A stretch of DNA of 64,000 bases. Origin: Euglena gracilis (Eukaryota > Euglenida > Euglenophyceae > Euglenales). Below are positions 18,526-29,200 of this stretch, piece by piece. The stretch is taken from the NCBI GenBank assembly GCA_039621445.1, contig CP154955.1, positions 56,638,619 to 56,702,618 of the forward strand, read 5' to 3'. Position numbers and translations under genes: made by a program. Within the stretch, counting starts at the first letter, position 1. The number at the start of each line of letters is the position of its first letter. Under the pieces are notes generated by a model that had not been told where the DNA came from, made no database searches, and saw only the letters and a list, made by a program, of their open reading frames with translations.

Positions 18526-19554
18526 GTGACCATGAGGGCGAAGCACAAGAGGGGGGTGAGATCCTGCTTTGTGTGCCGGCTGTCTTGTTGTTTGTGTTGG
18601 TGCGCCGCGGTGCAACCGTGGCGATCCGTGGCTGTCCCATCCCCCCCAGAAAAAGTTTCTAAAAACCCACCCAGTGACAGCCACAGACTTTGGCAGACAG
18701 TGGTCCAAAAAACCCGAAGGACACAAAAGCCAAGACGGCTGTCATGCCACTACGGCAAGGGCCATGGAGGCCCATATCCCAGTTACACCAATATCTTGTT
18801 CAAGCTAGGCCATGGCGGCCACAACAGCAAGCTGGGCCATGGAGGCCACAAAAGCAATGGCCATGGTGGCCGATGGAACAAAGACCAGGGCAGCCAACAA
18901 CACCAAGGCCAGGGTGGCCAGATGCCCAGTGGCAGGAGCAGGACAGGTCCACAACACCCCCCCAACCTTTTCTTCATCACAAACCCCTTGAGGGGAAAAG
19001 GATTGGCCCCCAGAGGCCCCCCAAGATTTTCAATGGGCATGGCGCCCAAGATCAAAGAGAAGTCAATGGGGACTGTCAAAATTTCAGGAGTGCAACCAAC
19101 AACATCACCATGCTCAACATCAACAATTTGAAGGCCACTGGGGCCATCATTTTCAGAAGGTGAAAAACCACAGAAGCTAACAGGCTGTCCCCAGGAGGAT
19201 GCCCACAAAGGGGCAGTGGAGGACAAAGGGGCAACCCCCCCTCAACATTCTTTGTCAATGACCATGGTAGGGGCAGCCCAAAAACAAGGGGGAGACCCAA
19301 AAAGGGGCCCCTATGGTATGTCAATCGACAACGCCAATGACAAAGTGGAGGATCAGAAAGCCTGTGAGCAGAGCATGCACATCCCCCCAGCCTCCTTTAG
19401 AGAATGCTCAACCCCAGAGGCACCAGGGGCCCAATGTCCAACCCCCCCCACCCAGCACCCAGAAAATCATCTGGTTGGGAAAATACATTCCATGGAGGAA
19501 AAATGGGGAGACACCCCGCTGTACCAGAGACTTCAAGAAAGTCAAAAATCGTGA
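18526..19554 (+). pseudogene. YR-2 ORF1, gag-like, broken
   Basis: This is the second copy of the gag-like ORF seen at 847-2040. Shared features include a DSHRLWQTVVQKTRR phrase, GHGGH repeats, a PPRFSMGMAPK stretch and the closing PPTQHPENHL...SMEEKWGDTPL that leads into the RT. Repeats of CCATGGAGGCCACA type at 18770-18930 give the GHGG pattern. Several frames are used, so it is not intact. Confidence 0.5.
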
Positions 19555-19731
19555 ACAAAAAATGTCCCCACACCAACACGTCAATTGATAAAAAATGTAA
19601 TTCAACCCCCCTGGGTGAATCCCCCAAAATTGTCCACCCACCCAAAACCAAGAGCCAACCTGGACCTGAACCAGGCACAACAAATTCTGCTGGATTACGA
19701 AAAAACTGGGTCAGTGAAACGAGTTTGGGTT
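19555..19731 (+). pseudogene. YR-2 RT N-terminal fragment cut by LTR-B
   Basis: It reads NVIQPPWVNPPKLSTHP and then LLDYEKTGSVKRV, matching YR-1 at 2570-2705. The match stops at about 19731. The next residues of the family (DSETKHLM...) appear only at 33018, on the far side of LTR-B. Confidence 0.75.
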
Positions 19732-20525
19732 TGTCGGCCGCCGGCTTTCGCCGGCAACCAAAAATTGCCAGAAAGCGCAAATTCCAACAGCGCAGGTAAC
19801 AGCCAATCAGTTAAAAAAACCCGCGATTGAAACTAGAAGCGGGTCAAATTACTTTGCGCTTTCAAATTCTGTTTTTTTTTACAGAACTTGAGGGGTTTTC
19901 CCGATTATTTGGCAAAGAGGAAATACATTGAATTGGATTTGATCAATCACATTGTTGAATTGGAATTGACAATTACATTGTTGGTCATTACATTGTTGGT
20001 GGAGTTATTGACGTCAATTTGGTATTGAAATCAAGAAGGAGACCCTACAACACCGCCACCCTCACCGCCGCTTCTATTCCCTATACCCCTCTTCCTTGCC
20101 CCAGGTTGTTTTTTTATCACTCAGTCACTCTCACAGATTTCCAACAGTGTGATTGCTTCTCCAGTGGGTTGGAATTCATTTCAGATTCAGTGGGTTGGTT
20201 TGTGGGTTAGTTTGTGCAAGAGAGTGTGTGAGAGAGAAAGAGAGAAAAGTGAGATTTCAGAGAGAAAAGTTCGATTTCATTGCAAATGACAGATTTTTCG
20301 ATTTTTACCAAAATTTCGGAAACCCTTGAAAAATCGATCCTACGCACCGGCTGGGGTTGGGGAAAATACCTGAGTGAAACAAACGGGGGTTGGCTTGAGC
20401 CCACCAACCCTCGGAGAAAGCACAGGCCCCACCCCGGAAACACCCACCCCCCGGGCCCTCGGCCAACCGGGACTCGCCGGTCGTGGGGGCGACCGGCGGC
20501 GCACAGGGGGTGGGGCCGGCGAACA
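19732..20525 (+). repeat. 5' LTR or LTR-like segment of LTR-B
   Basis: The right 157 bases (20369-20525) match 32825-33016, apart from a 35-base gap, and end GGCCGGCGAACA directly before a primer-site motif. The left part begins near TTTGTCGGCCGCCGG and contains GAGA-rich and T-rich stretches, but has no counterpart at the 3' end. No gene is seen. Confidence 0.6.
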
Positions 20526-21811
20526 TGGTCGCAGAGGTTTGTTCTGCTGGCTCTTCCAGCAGAATCATTGAGGATTTTTCAGATTCGGTGAACATCGTGG
20601 CAGAGAGTTGTTCCGCTGGCTCTGCCAGCAGAATCAGTGCAAATTTTTCAGATTCGGCTGACATCGCAAGCAAAGGTTGTTTCACTGACCCAGTCAGTGA
20701 AAATTTTTCAGAGACGGTCGACACGGTCACAGAGATTTGTTCTGGTGGCTGTGCCAGCAGAATGGTACACAAGGACAGTTTCATCAACCCGGTGGTCTGT
20801 GAATTTTCAGAAGAATCTGCAGAAATCTGCTCGTTTCCCGGCCAATCTGTCCGAATTTCAGATTGTGGTGAAAATTTTCTGAGATCTGTTGCAGAAAGCT
20901 GTTTTCAGAACGAAAAGGAAACTGAATTTTCGGCAGCCCAGTTTTCAGAACCTGTGGCATCATTGCAAATCATGATGGAATCTGTGGCAGAAAACAATTT
21001 TCAGGCTGCAGAAACGTTATCGGCTTCAGGATTTTCAGAAACGACACAGGAATCAGAATCTGATTCTGATTCGGAGAGGGGGTTAATTACAAGTATAAGG
21101 CCCATCACGGTGGCAGGGCCAGAAAATTTTACAACGATTCCACTGCATGGCAGTGACGACGAATCAGACCACCCAGCTTACGAAAGCGAAACAGAGGAAG
21201 AAAAACAGGCTGAAAACGCAATTATTCGGCAAATGGTTATGCGAAGAATGAAAGCTGCTGGCATGTGGCCTGTAAATTTTTCAGGTTTTCAGCAAATTTC
21301 TGTGTCATCCCGAGACAGCAGCCCAGGGCCAGAACAAAAAATTTTGTGTTTAACAGCCCAGCCAGAACCATTGCTGTTAACACAGAGTTCAGAATCGCAG
21401 TCAGCACAGCCAGCTGCAGCCCAGCTGCAGGTCTTTCACCCAGCCCAGCAGTTTTCGGCTGGGTCATCTGTCCCAGCAATCATGGAGCCAGCCCAGATGA
21501 CTTCACAGGTTTTTCAGCCAGCCCAGCCGTTTTCGGCTGAGTCATCTGTCCCAGCAATCATGGTGCCAGCCCAGACGACTTCACAGGTTTTTCAGCCAGC
21601 CCAGCCGTTTTCGGCTGAGTCATCTGTCCCAGCAATCATGGGGCCAGCGCAGATGACTGGGCAGGTTTTTCAGCCAGCGTCAACAGTGTCGTCAAACACA
21701 GGCGCAGCCCAGGTTTTTCGGCCAATTCAGCCAGATTTTCCACAGACCCAGCCAAAAAAAATTACCGCCAAACAACTGTTTTTCTGCAGAAACTGGGTCC
21801 CAAAACCCTGA
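20525..21811 (+). CDS. LTR-B gag N-terminal ORF with 33-residue repeats
   Basis: The frame stays open from inside the LTR; the first ATG is at 20525 and spans the LTR/primer-site border. Residues are rich in Ser, Glu and Phe with many FSDS/FSE phrases and an acidic Ser/Asp/Glu stretch (ESDSDSERG near 21060). From about 21430 to 21680 a unit of about 28-33 residues repeats three times, containing QVFQPAQPFSAESSVPAIM. It ends at TGA 21811, a few bases before the next gag frame. No known domain is recognised. Its place says gag leader or matrix-like part. Confidence 0.65.
   Translation: MVAEVCSAGSSSRIIEDFSDSVNIVAESCSAGSASRISANFSDSADIASKGCFTDPVSENFSETVDTVTEICSGGCASRMVHKDSFINPVVCEFSEESAEICSFPGQSVRISDCGENFLRSVAESCFQNEKETEFSAAQFSEPVASLQIMMESVAENNFQAAETLSASGFSETTQESESDSDSERGLITSIRPITVAGPENFTTIPLHGSDDESDHPAYESETEEEKQAENAIIRQMVMRRMKAAGMWPVNFSGFQQISVSSRDSSPGPEQKILCLTAQPEPLLLTQSSESQSAQPAAAQLQVFHPAQQFSAGSSVPAIMEPAQMTSQVFQPAQPFSAESSVPAIMVPAQTTSQVFQPAQPFSAESSVPAIMGPAQMTGQVFQPASTVSSNTGAAQVFRPIQPDFPQTQPKKITAKQLFFCRNWVPKP
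20526..20537 (+). other. Primer binding site of LTR-B
   Basis: TGGTCGCAGAGG follows the LTR end directly and matches the initiator tRNA-Met type with one change. The first ATG of gag (20525-20527) overlaps the LTR end and this site. Confidence 0.65.
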
Positions 21812-21824
21812 AAATCAGCATGAT

Positions 21825-23200
21825 GTGGAAATGGAATCGAGCTATGGCCAATCTGATGATGATTGGAACAACTGGGGTGAAGAAATCAGTTGCAAAATTG
21901 AATGTTTACATGGCAGACTTTTGGTGCAGGAAGAGAAAAATCCTGAAAAAACGGCTGAAATTCTGGTGGGTGAGGCAGAAAACAGGCTAAATCAGGCATT
22001 AGCCATGTCACAGGGGCAGGCATTGAATCTGGTCAATGAGACATTGGGCATGTATGATCAGCGAATGGCTGATCACATTGCCATGGTGAAACGTGAAATT
22101 CAGGCTGAACTGAGTGCAACCATAAACGACTTGCTTTTGCAGTTTCAGCAAAATGGTGAAATGGTGCAAAATCTGGCCCAATGCCAAAGGCGTTTGTTGA
22201 GTGTGGAAATGGAACGGCAGTTTGCTGAAAAAGTGAAGAAAGTGGAGGATGGAGTGAACACGTTTTTTGAGACCCAGGTTGAGGGGTTGAGAAAAAATGA
22301 GAGGGATTTTTCTCAGAAGCTGACATTTTTGGAAAAATCTGTGGGGGAAATGCGTGTGGCGGTGCAACAAGTGGGGGAGAAGTAAAAACAGCAGGAAATT
22401 GCTGTTAATCAGGTCAAATCTGCAGTCGGTGAGCTAAGCTCTGGTCTGGAGGGACGCTTTGGGATCATTTTTCAGCAATGCAAAGGTTTGGGGGAGACTG
22501 AGTGTGCCAATTTTCAGGCACAGGCTGAGAAATTGAAGGAATTTGCACAGTCCCTGGAGCGAGAGAGCAAAGCTCTGAATGATCGTTTGGGGAGGTTGGA
22601 GAATTTTCTGGGTCGGAAAGATTTTCCCATTGAGAAAGTCTGTGACCTGGTTAACAAGAGTGAGGAAACAATTCGGTTGGAGGTGCAAAGGGAGTTGGGG
22701 CTGCAAACAAGAAAGAATTTGGAGGTCATTATCAGTGAAATGTTGCAGGAAAGGTTGAGGCTGAGTGAAAGGGAGGGGGCAGTTTGAAAAAGTTCGGGCT
22801 GAAATGGAAAATTCGATGAAACAGCAGGTTGGAGTTTTACTGCAACAGCAGTCCAGTGAACTTTTTAAAGAACAGCAGGAGCGGAAAAAGTTGCAACAAA
22901 AGCTGGATGTATTTCAGGCTGAGTTTTTTGGTGGTGAAAAATCAGCAAGCTGAATCTGCCAAATCTGCGACAGTGGAACTGACAAAGGAAACGGGAGAAA
23001 AATCAGCTGGAAATTCAGAAATCGAGGCGTTTGATCTTTTTGGTTACAACGATTTACCTGCGATTGAGAAAAATCCGGTTGAAATTGAAGGCTATGAATA
23101 CGCTGAACCAGGATCACATGTGACACGTGTCAGGCAGGTTTGTGCACGACCTGTGGGGGCAGTGCCAGGGTTTGATATAAGGAGGTCGTACATGGTTTAG
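21825..23200 (+). pseudogene. LTR-B gag middle part, coiled coil, broken
   Basis: Frames 21825-22385, 22488-22787, 22765-22953 and 22829-23200 read as one long Glu/Gln/Leu-rich helical region with heptad-like spacing, interrupted by stops and shifts (for example the TAA at 22383). It matches in style the coiled coils of the D and A gags. The last frame ends PGFDIRRSYMV at 23200, inside the foldback segment. Confidence 0.6.
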
Positions 23201-23610
23201 GTGGGGGGGTGTCCCCCCCCATCCCCCCCCCCCTCCTGGCCCGCAGGTGGGGGGTCCGGACCACCCCCCCCCCCACCTGCCAGGGGGGTCCGGACCGACC
23301 CTCGGGGAGGTTCCCGGGACCTCCCCCCAAAAGGGTCAATTTTTTCCTCTGGCGTTTCGCGCCGAAAATTTTTTGCATTTTTGGCACATTTTTGTCCAAA
23401 AAGTTCCCAAAATGGCACTTTTGGTCGTTTTGGGGGGTCAAAAATTTTCGGCCCGGCGCTTTGCGCCGGGCCAAAATTCAGCCACCCTGACCGCGCACCT
23501 GTTTAGGGGGGGGGTGTCCCCCCCACCCCCCCCCCTCCTGGCCCGCAGGGGGGGGTCCGGACCACCCCCCCCACCTGTCCTTATACCGAACCCTGGGCAG
23601 TGCCTGCAGG
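23150..23610. repeat. Poly-C/G foldback segment inside LTR-B gag
   Basis: The ends are imperfect inverted repeats: 23150-23182 (CCTGTGGGGGCAGTGCC and on to ATATAAGG) against 23579-23610 (CCTTATACCGAACCC and on). The inverted match continues into the G-run and C-run. A block with CCTCCTGGCCCGCAGG and GGTCCGGACC occurs at both 23230-23290 and 23530-23575. GGCCCGGCGC TTT GCGCCGGGCC (23449-23471) is a perfect hairpin. The reading frame of gag lies on both sides. It resembles a foldback or MITE-like insertion. Confidence 0.55.
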
Positions 23611-24934
23611 TGCAGGGCTGATTTCATCATATGCAGTGGCAACGCATCAAGTGATGAAAACCCTGGTAGCTCCAAATTTTTCTGGACAGCCAAAAGACTG
23701 GTCGTCCTTTGTGCGTGATTGGGAGCAATATTTCATGACGTTGGTTATTTTACAGAATGGAAATGTGTCTGATCCACTCAAACTTCGGCTTTTTGCAATA
23801 ACTCTGGACGACACAAATCAAAAGGAGTTGCAATTCCGACTGGAATTGAACGGAAAAACATCTTTCGAGGAGGAATTTGACAGGATTGACGGGAAATATG
23901 CTGGAACTCAGTCCGACTGTGCCAGAAAAAAATGGTATGATGTCAACCTCGTGAACCAAGGGAAAATTACCGTACGGGAATGGCGAGATTTTGTCATAAA
24001 TTTCAAAATGGCCTGGAGGCAGGTGAAAAACGCCACTGACGATGAGGCAGAAAGACTGGCCAAAGGAAAACTTCCAAATTTCATATTGCATTGGGTCGCC
24101 GATGAGGAGGAAAGGAAATCAACGTGTGGACCGAAAGCCAGAATGTACCCTGGAGTGCCTGCAACTGAGGAAAACATTATGTGTGCCGTGGAACGTGTCA
24201 CTGGGGAAAAGCCCTGCAAGGTTTCGAAAGTTTTACCGCTGGAGTTCGAAGTCTTTTTGCCCAATATTACGATTTGCGACAAACTGAAAGAGGTCAGTGG
24301 GAAACCAATCACAGGCACGGATAACAGAATCAAAATTGTGGAGGAAAAGCCAAAAATGGGAGCTGAAGAAATTTTTCGTTTTGTTGAGCGAAAATTGTCA
24401 TCCAGGGATGATCAAGACATGATACACAGTTCCAGAGAGCCAAATGGGTTTGGAAACCGGAGGGCCAGGTCTGCGAAGGCAGATTGGGCCAAGAGGTCCA
24501 GGACACCCTCCACAGCACGGTCAGCAAACGGGGGTGAAACGGTGGCGAAACCTGTTGAAAAATCAGATTCACAGGTGGCAGCTCCTGCGACCAATGCAAA
24601 CTCGAACCCCCCAGTGCAAAATCCAGTGCCAGTGAATCGATCTCAGTCATTGCCACCCCCCCAGCAATCTCAATTTGGCAATGGGGGGGGATGGAGAAAC
24701 GATTCTGGGTGGAATTCCAATGCCAATGCCAATTTTCAGGGAAATGAGTGGTGGCACTCAAATCAACAGAATTTTGATTCACAGTCTGGTGGTGGCAAAG
24801 GCAAAGGCAAAGAAAAGGGCAAAGGAAACAATTCCTGGGGGAAAGGAAACAATGGAAATGACTGGTCTAGGGGAAAGGGCCAGGGCGGTGGAAAAGGCAA
24901 AGGCAAAGGAAGGGGGAAAGGAAACCGTTGCTAG
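23600..24934 (+). CDS. LTR-B gag capsid and Gly/Lys-rich nucleocapsid-like tail
   Basis: The reading frame includes a capsid-type segment, with GQPKDWSSFVRDWEQYF and on through FEEEFDRIDGKYAG to NFKMAWRQVKNA (about 23680-24040). The tail from about 24780 is a run of GKG-type repeats, very basic, with no CCHC knuckle, and probably takes the RNA-binding role. The frame ends at TAG 24932-24934. The next codons stay open in the same frame into the methyltransferase. Confidence 0.75.
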   Translation: MPAGAGLISSYAVATHQVMKTLVAPNFSGQPKDWSSFVRDWEQYFMTLVILQNGNVSDPLKLRLFAITLDDTNQKELQFRLELNGKTSFEEEFDRIDGKYAGTQSDCARKKWYDVNLVNQGKITVREWRDFVINFKMAWRQVKNATDDEAERLAKGKLPNFILHWVADEEERKSTCGPKARMYPGVPATEENIMCAVERVTGEKPCKVSKVLPLEFEVFLPNITICDKLKEVSGKPITGTDNRIKIVEEKPKMGAEEIFRFVERKLSSRDDQDMIHSSREPNGFGNRRARSAKADWAKRSRTPSTARSANGGETVAKPVEKSDSQVAAPATNANSNPPVQNPVPVNRSQSLPPPQQSQFGNGGGWRNDSGWNSNANANFQGNEWWHSNQQNFDSQSGGGKGKGKEKGKGNNSWGKGNNGNDWSRGKGQGGGKGKGKGRGKGNRC

Positions 24935-26242
24935 GATAGCCGGGGTGGACCGTTGGGGGCGGGAGCCGCCCCAGGCTTGCATACCCAGCCCCACACAAAG
25001 ACATACGCAAATCCCAGGTGGCAAGAAAAATCTCGTGCGAGTGAAAGCGCGATGAAAAATCTGCCCTCCCAGGTGAGCTCTGCACAAGGTTTGTCCAGTG
25101 TGTCGGGTGCGTGTGTGCGTGACGTGCAAATCTGTGACTCGGCCCAAATCTGTAAAAAACCAGACCTCATAAGAGGTCGTGCACAGCCTTCCGTAAAGAA
25201 AAGAGCTTTAGACCTTTTTTGCGGTAAAGGCTCGGTTGGGGATTGCCTGAGAGAGCAAGGGTTTAAGGTTGTGTCAGTGGACATAAACCCCAGATTTAAC
25301 CCAACCCACTGTGCAAATATTTTGGAGTGGAGATATTGGAGGTACCCCCCCGGATATTTTCAGATCATCGCTGCGGGGGTGCCCTGTACAGAATATAGCT
25401 TGGCGAAAACATTGGGAGTCGGAAATTCGGAGGGGGCAGATCGGCTGGTCAAAAAAACTTTGGAGATTGTCGAATATTTTAATCCAAAATTGTGGTGGAT
25501 TGAAAATCCCCGTCATGGACTTTTGCGAAAAAGACCCTGTGTTCAAAATCTGACTTTTGTCGATGTTGATTATTGTCAATTTTCAGATTGGGGATATCAA
25601 AAGCCCACCCGAATCTGGGGGAGCGAAAATCTGAGCAAGCTACAAAACAATCTTTGTGATGGCCAGACCTGCCCGAATTTGATTCCTGGGGGGAGGAGTC
25701 ACCGAGAAAAGTTGGGCGGATATGGAATGACAGTTGGCACCCAGAAAAAATGGAGGATTCCCAAACAACTGGTGGAGCTGGTTAAGGCGGAACGGGATTG
25801 TTTTGCAACCAGCCAAAATGCCAGGTGTGAAAAGTTTTACGGGGAGGACGATGATGCCATGAAAAAGGATTGGGGGGCGGAGGAAACGTTGTGCATGAAC
25901 CCCCCCTGGACTTTGTGGCCTGAGGTGGCTGAAAAATTGCAAAATTCCAACTGTCGGGCAATTTGTATTTGCCCAGACTGGAATAGGAGGTGGGTGAAAA
26001 ATCTGGTGGCTATGGCTGTCAAAAAGATTTATTTTCCCAAGGGGACAAAGTTGTTTGAGGCTGATGGGAGGATTTTGAGGGGTACCCGTTGGGGGGTGTG
26101 GGCCTTGTTGCTTGATAGAAGGCAACCCTCCCAGGGGGGGGCAGCCCCAGGGAAGAAAAAATTGGTGCGGCTGAAAAAAAGAATGCTGAGGGGGACGAAA
26201 ACTCGGGGACGAGCAAAGAGGAGGACAGACAACTGCTGTTGA
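24935..26242 (+). CDS. LTR-B C5-cytosine methyltransferase plus Dam-like domain
   Basis: The expected activity is methyl transfer from S-adenosylmethionine to C5 of cytosine in DNA. Motif I is LDLFCGKGSVGDCL (near 25208). Motif IV is AAGVPCTEYS near 25370, so the usual PPC has become VPC with the catalytic Cys kept. WWIENPRHGLL is motif VI. DYCQFSDWGYQKPTRIW stands where motif VIII lies, and KWRIPKQLVELV resembles motif X. The target-recognition part is very short. A second domain follows: DCFATSQNARCEKF, then CMNPPWTLWPEV, then ICICPDWNRRWV, matching Dam-like domains. There is no ATG near the start; the frame is entered from gag through one TAG. It overlaps pol by four bases at the end. Confidence 0.85.
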   Translation, partial: DSRGGPLGAGAAPGLHTQPHTKTYANPRWQEKSRASESAMKNLPSQVSSAQGLSSVSGACVRDVQICDSAQICKKPDLIRGRAQPSVKKRALDLFCGKGSVGDCLREQGFKVVSVDINPRFNPTHCANILEWRYWRYPPGYFQIIAAGVPCTEYSLAKTLGVGNSEGADRLVKKTLEIVEYFNPKLWWIENPRHGLLRKRPCVQNLTFVDVDYCQFSDWGYQKPTRIWGSENLSKLQNNLCDGQTCPNLIPGGRSHREKLGGYGMTVGTQKKWRIPKQLVELVKAERDCFATSQNARCEKFYGEDDDAMKKDWGAEETLCMNPPWTLWPEVAEKLQNSNCRAICICPDWNRRWVKNLVAMAVKKIYFPKGTKLFEADGRILRGTRWGVWALLLDRRQPSQGGAAPGKKKLVRLKKRMLRGTKTRGRAKRRTDNCC

Positions 26243-29200
26243 AAACCCAGATTGGGTTGGCAAATGGGGACGAAAAAACGGCCAGAATTTTGATTGACAC
26301 GGGGGCTGAAGCAAACCTCATTCGACAAGGGTTGATAGGGGACCACCTAATGTATCCTGCTAAGGACCCGTTAAGGTTTGAAACTGCCAATGGGCAAACT
26401 TTGGCGGGGGGGAGCAGATGTGCAAAGGTGAAAATGATCCTACAACAAAATTGGAATGAGGAAAGGGAAATTGAGAGGGTGGAATATGAGGTTGAATTTT
26501 ATGAGGCAAACATCAAAGTTGATGCCATTCTTTCTTATCCATGGTTGGCGGAGGCAAAACTGGGAATTTTTCCACACCACAAGGCGTTGGTGAAAGGCAG
26601 CCCCCACCTGATTTTTTTGCGGGGTGTTGAAAAACGGAGGGGTCCGCAAAAATTCAGGGATGACACAAATTTTTCAGTGGACAATGTGACTGTGGCGGAC
26701 GGGTCTTCGTTTGGGATGCAAAAACTTGGTCTTTGTTTGCCATTGGAAGGGTTGGACCAGGAATTGCATTTTTTGAGTGATGAGGACCTAAGGGAGGTTG
26801 CCACAAATTTGGAGGGAAGTGACCCCCCAGTGCAAGTTATCAACCGAATGATAATTGCAAGGGAGGGGGAGGACAAAAAAGAGGAGGAACGGGTAGTCAA
26901 GTTGAGGGAACAAGTTTTGGAAGATTGCTGGGGGACAGTATTTCGGTCATCGCCATTTCCAGACCCCCCCGAAAGAGGGCAATATGGTTATGCATACATA
27001 CCACTGAAGGAGGGGGCAAAGCCAACCAGGCAGAAGCCTTTTTTCATGCACGGTGAGAGGAAGGAGGCACCTGAAAAAATCACCCAAGACTGGCTCGACA
27101 AAAAATACATTGAGCCAGCCACAGCCAAAAATTCAGAATGGCTGTCCCAGACTTTTCCAGTTCCAAAAAAATCCAACGATTTTCCTTGCAGGGGGGTGGC
27201 GGACCTCAGGGGGCCAAACAGCCAAACAAGGCGATGCAACTACCCCCTACCAAAAATTGAAGACATTTTGGTCAAGCATGGTGCAAACCAAATGTTTTCG
27301 ATTATCTATTTGAAGCAAGCTTTTCACCAACAACCCTTACATCCAGAAAGTCGACCCATAACGTGTTGTTTCACCCCCAAAGGCATTTTTCAGTGGAGGG
27401 TGAATGTAATGGGTTTGACAAATGCCCCCCAGCAATTTCAGCAAATGATCGATGAACGTTTGACACCAGTAAGGGATATCGCCACAGGGTATATAGACGA
27501 CATACTGGTGGGGACAACGGTCGGGGAAGGGGAGGACCTGGTGGGGGCACACAAAAAAGATTTGAGGAGGGTGTTGGAGGTGCTCAAAACAGAACTTGTG
27601 GTGGCTGATGAATTCAAATCCAAACTTTTCGTTGAGGAGGTTGAATTTTGTGGACAGATTTTAGGAAATGGGACAAGGAGGCCAGCACCGGGTAAGTTAC
27701 GAGCGATCGAAAAGTGGGAGGTTCCAAAAACAATTACGGCTTTGAGAGGCTTTTTGGGATTCACAAATTATTACAATGCATACATTCACATGTATGCGGA
27801 AGTAGCTGCCCGACTGCAAGACAAATTGAAAGTCCCTAGGGAGGTGGGAAAGAAAGGAAGTCGAAAACCTGTGGAATTTGATGGGGAGGATTTAAAAGCT
27901 TTTGAGGAGCTGAAAAAAAGGTTGTGTTCGGGCCTAATGTTGCAACGGATAGACCCAGATAAACCCTTTGTGCTAAGGGTTGATGCCAGTGGGTACACCG
28001 TGGGGGCAACGTTAGAGCAAATGAAGGAGGGGGGAGGAAGACCCACAGCCCAGGATGTGATTGAGAAAAAAACAGTGCCAGTGGCTTTTATGTCTCGAAA
28101 ATTGACCGAGGGGCAAAGAAAATGGACCCCCAGGGAGTTGGAGACGTACGCCATTATTTTGGCACTACAAAAATGGGAGAGTTGGATTGGATTGCAACCC
28201 GTTTTGGTTTTAACCGACCACCAAAGTTTGGAGTCTTGGGCAAGGGAGGTCCTAGACACCCCCAGTGGTCCGGTTGGGAGGAGGGCGAGATGGCATCAAA
28301 TTTTCTCCAAGTATGATTTGACGGTGGGATATATCCCGGGTAAAGAAAACACCACTGCGGATATCCTTATTCGGTGGGCATGCCCAGCTTCACAGGCCCT
28401 AAGGGATATAAGTAAGCGTGGGTCGGCCGAAGACAAGGATGAAATGGAAAATTTTATCCGGGAGGAAAAAGAAGAGGAAAAACAGTGTTTGGAGATAAGA
28501 ATCAAAAACCAGCCCAATTTACGTAATGCCTGCATACGGGGGGTGACAACCCGTAGTGGCAAAAACGTAACACCTGAGGAGGAAAAAGGAGAGTGCACAA
28601 GGAGGGGAACCGAGGGTGGGGTAGACCCAGGAGGAAAAGACACCCCTGTGGACACCCACTCACAAGGGCCCAGGAAAGAAAAGAAACGAGTTCATTTTTG
28701 GGATGAGAAAGTGGGGGGGGAGACGACCCCTGTCCCGGAGACGGCTGAAAGTTCGAGGGGGGACACTCGTATGGAAGTGGGGGACGCCCTGCCAAGTACG
28801 ACCCCTAAGGATATTAAGCCCGTATGGGAGCGTGATTGGGGGGAAGCATATTGCCACTGCCCCACATGGAAAGAAAAATGGGTAGCTACCAAAGGCGGTT
28901 CAATTTGGCCAAAGGGCTTCAAAGTGCTAAATGGCCAATTGTTTTTTGAGGAAAAATTGTGTGTGCCTGAAAGTTTTCAACACTTGGTGATTCAAGAAAT
29001 TCACGAGTTTTTGGGGCACGTTGGCCCTGAAAAAGTTTGGAAACACATGGCAATCCGTTTTGTTTGGGCTGATGAAAAGGCTGCAAAACAACTCAACCAA
29101 AATTGCAGCAAAAATTGTGCCACATGCCAAGCGAGCGTGAGGGGGGAGAGTTTGAAAGGACCGATCGAGTCCACACCCATACCCCCTGCTCTAATGACAA

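Noticed and set aside
19692-19731. GGATT as a target duplication for LTR-B (GGATT also follows 33016)
   Set aside because: On the left GGATT is part of conserved RT coding sequence 35 bases from the junction, so it is not adjacent to the element end.
24935-26242. Bacterial or phage restriction-modification system, or contamination
   Set aside because: The methyltransferase lies between gag and protease-RT in an LTR element, twice and in two elements, with chromodomains downstream, which is a eukaryotic retrotransposon context.
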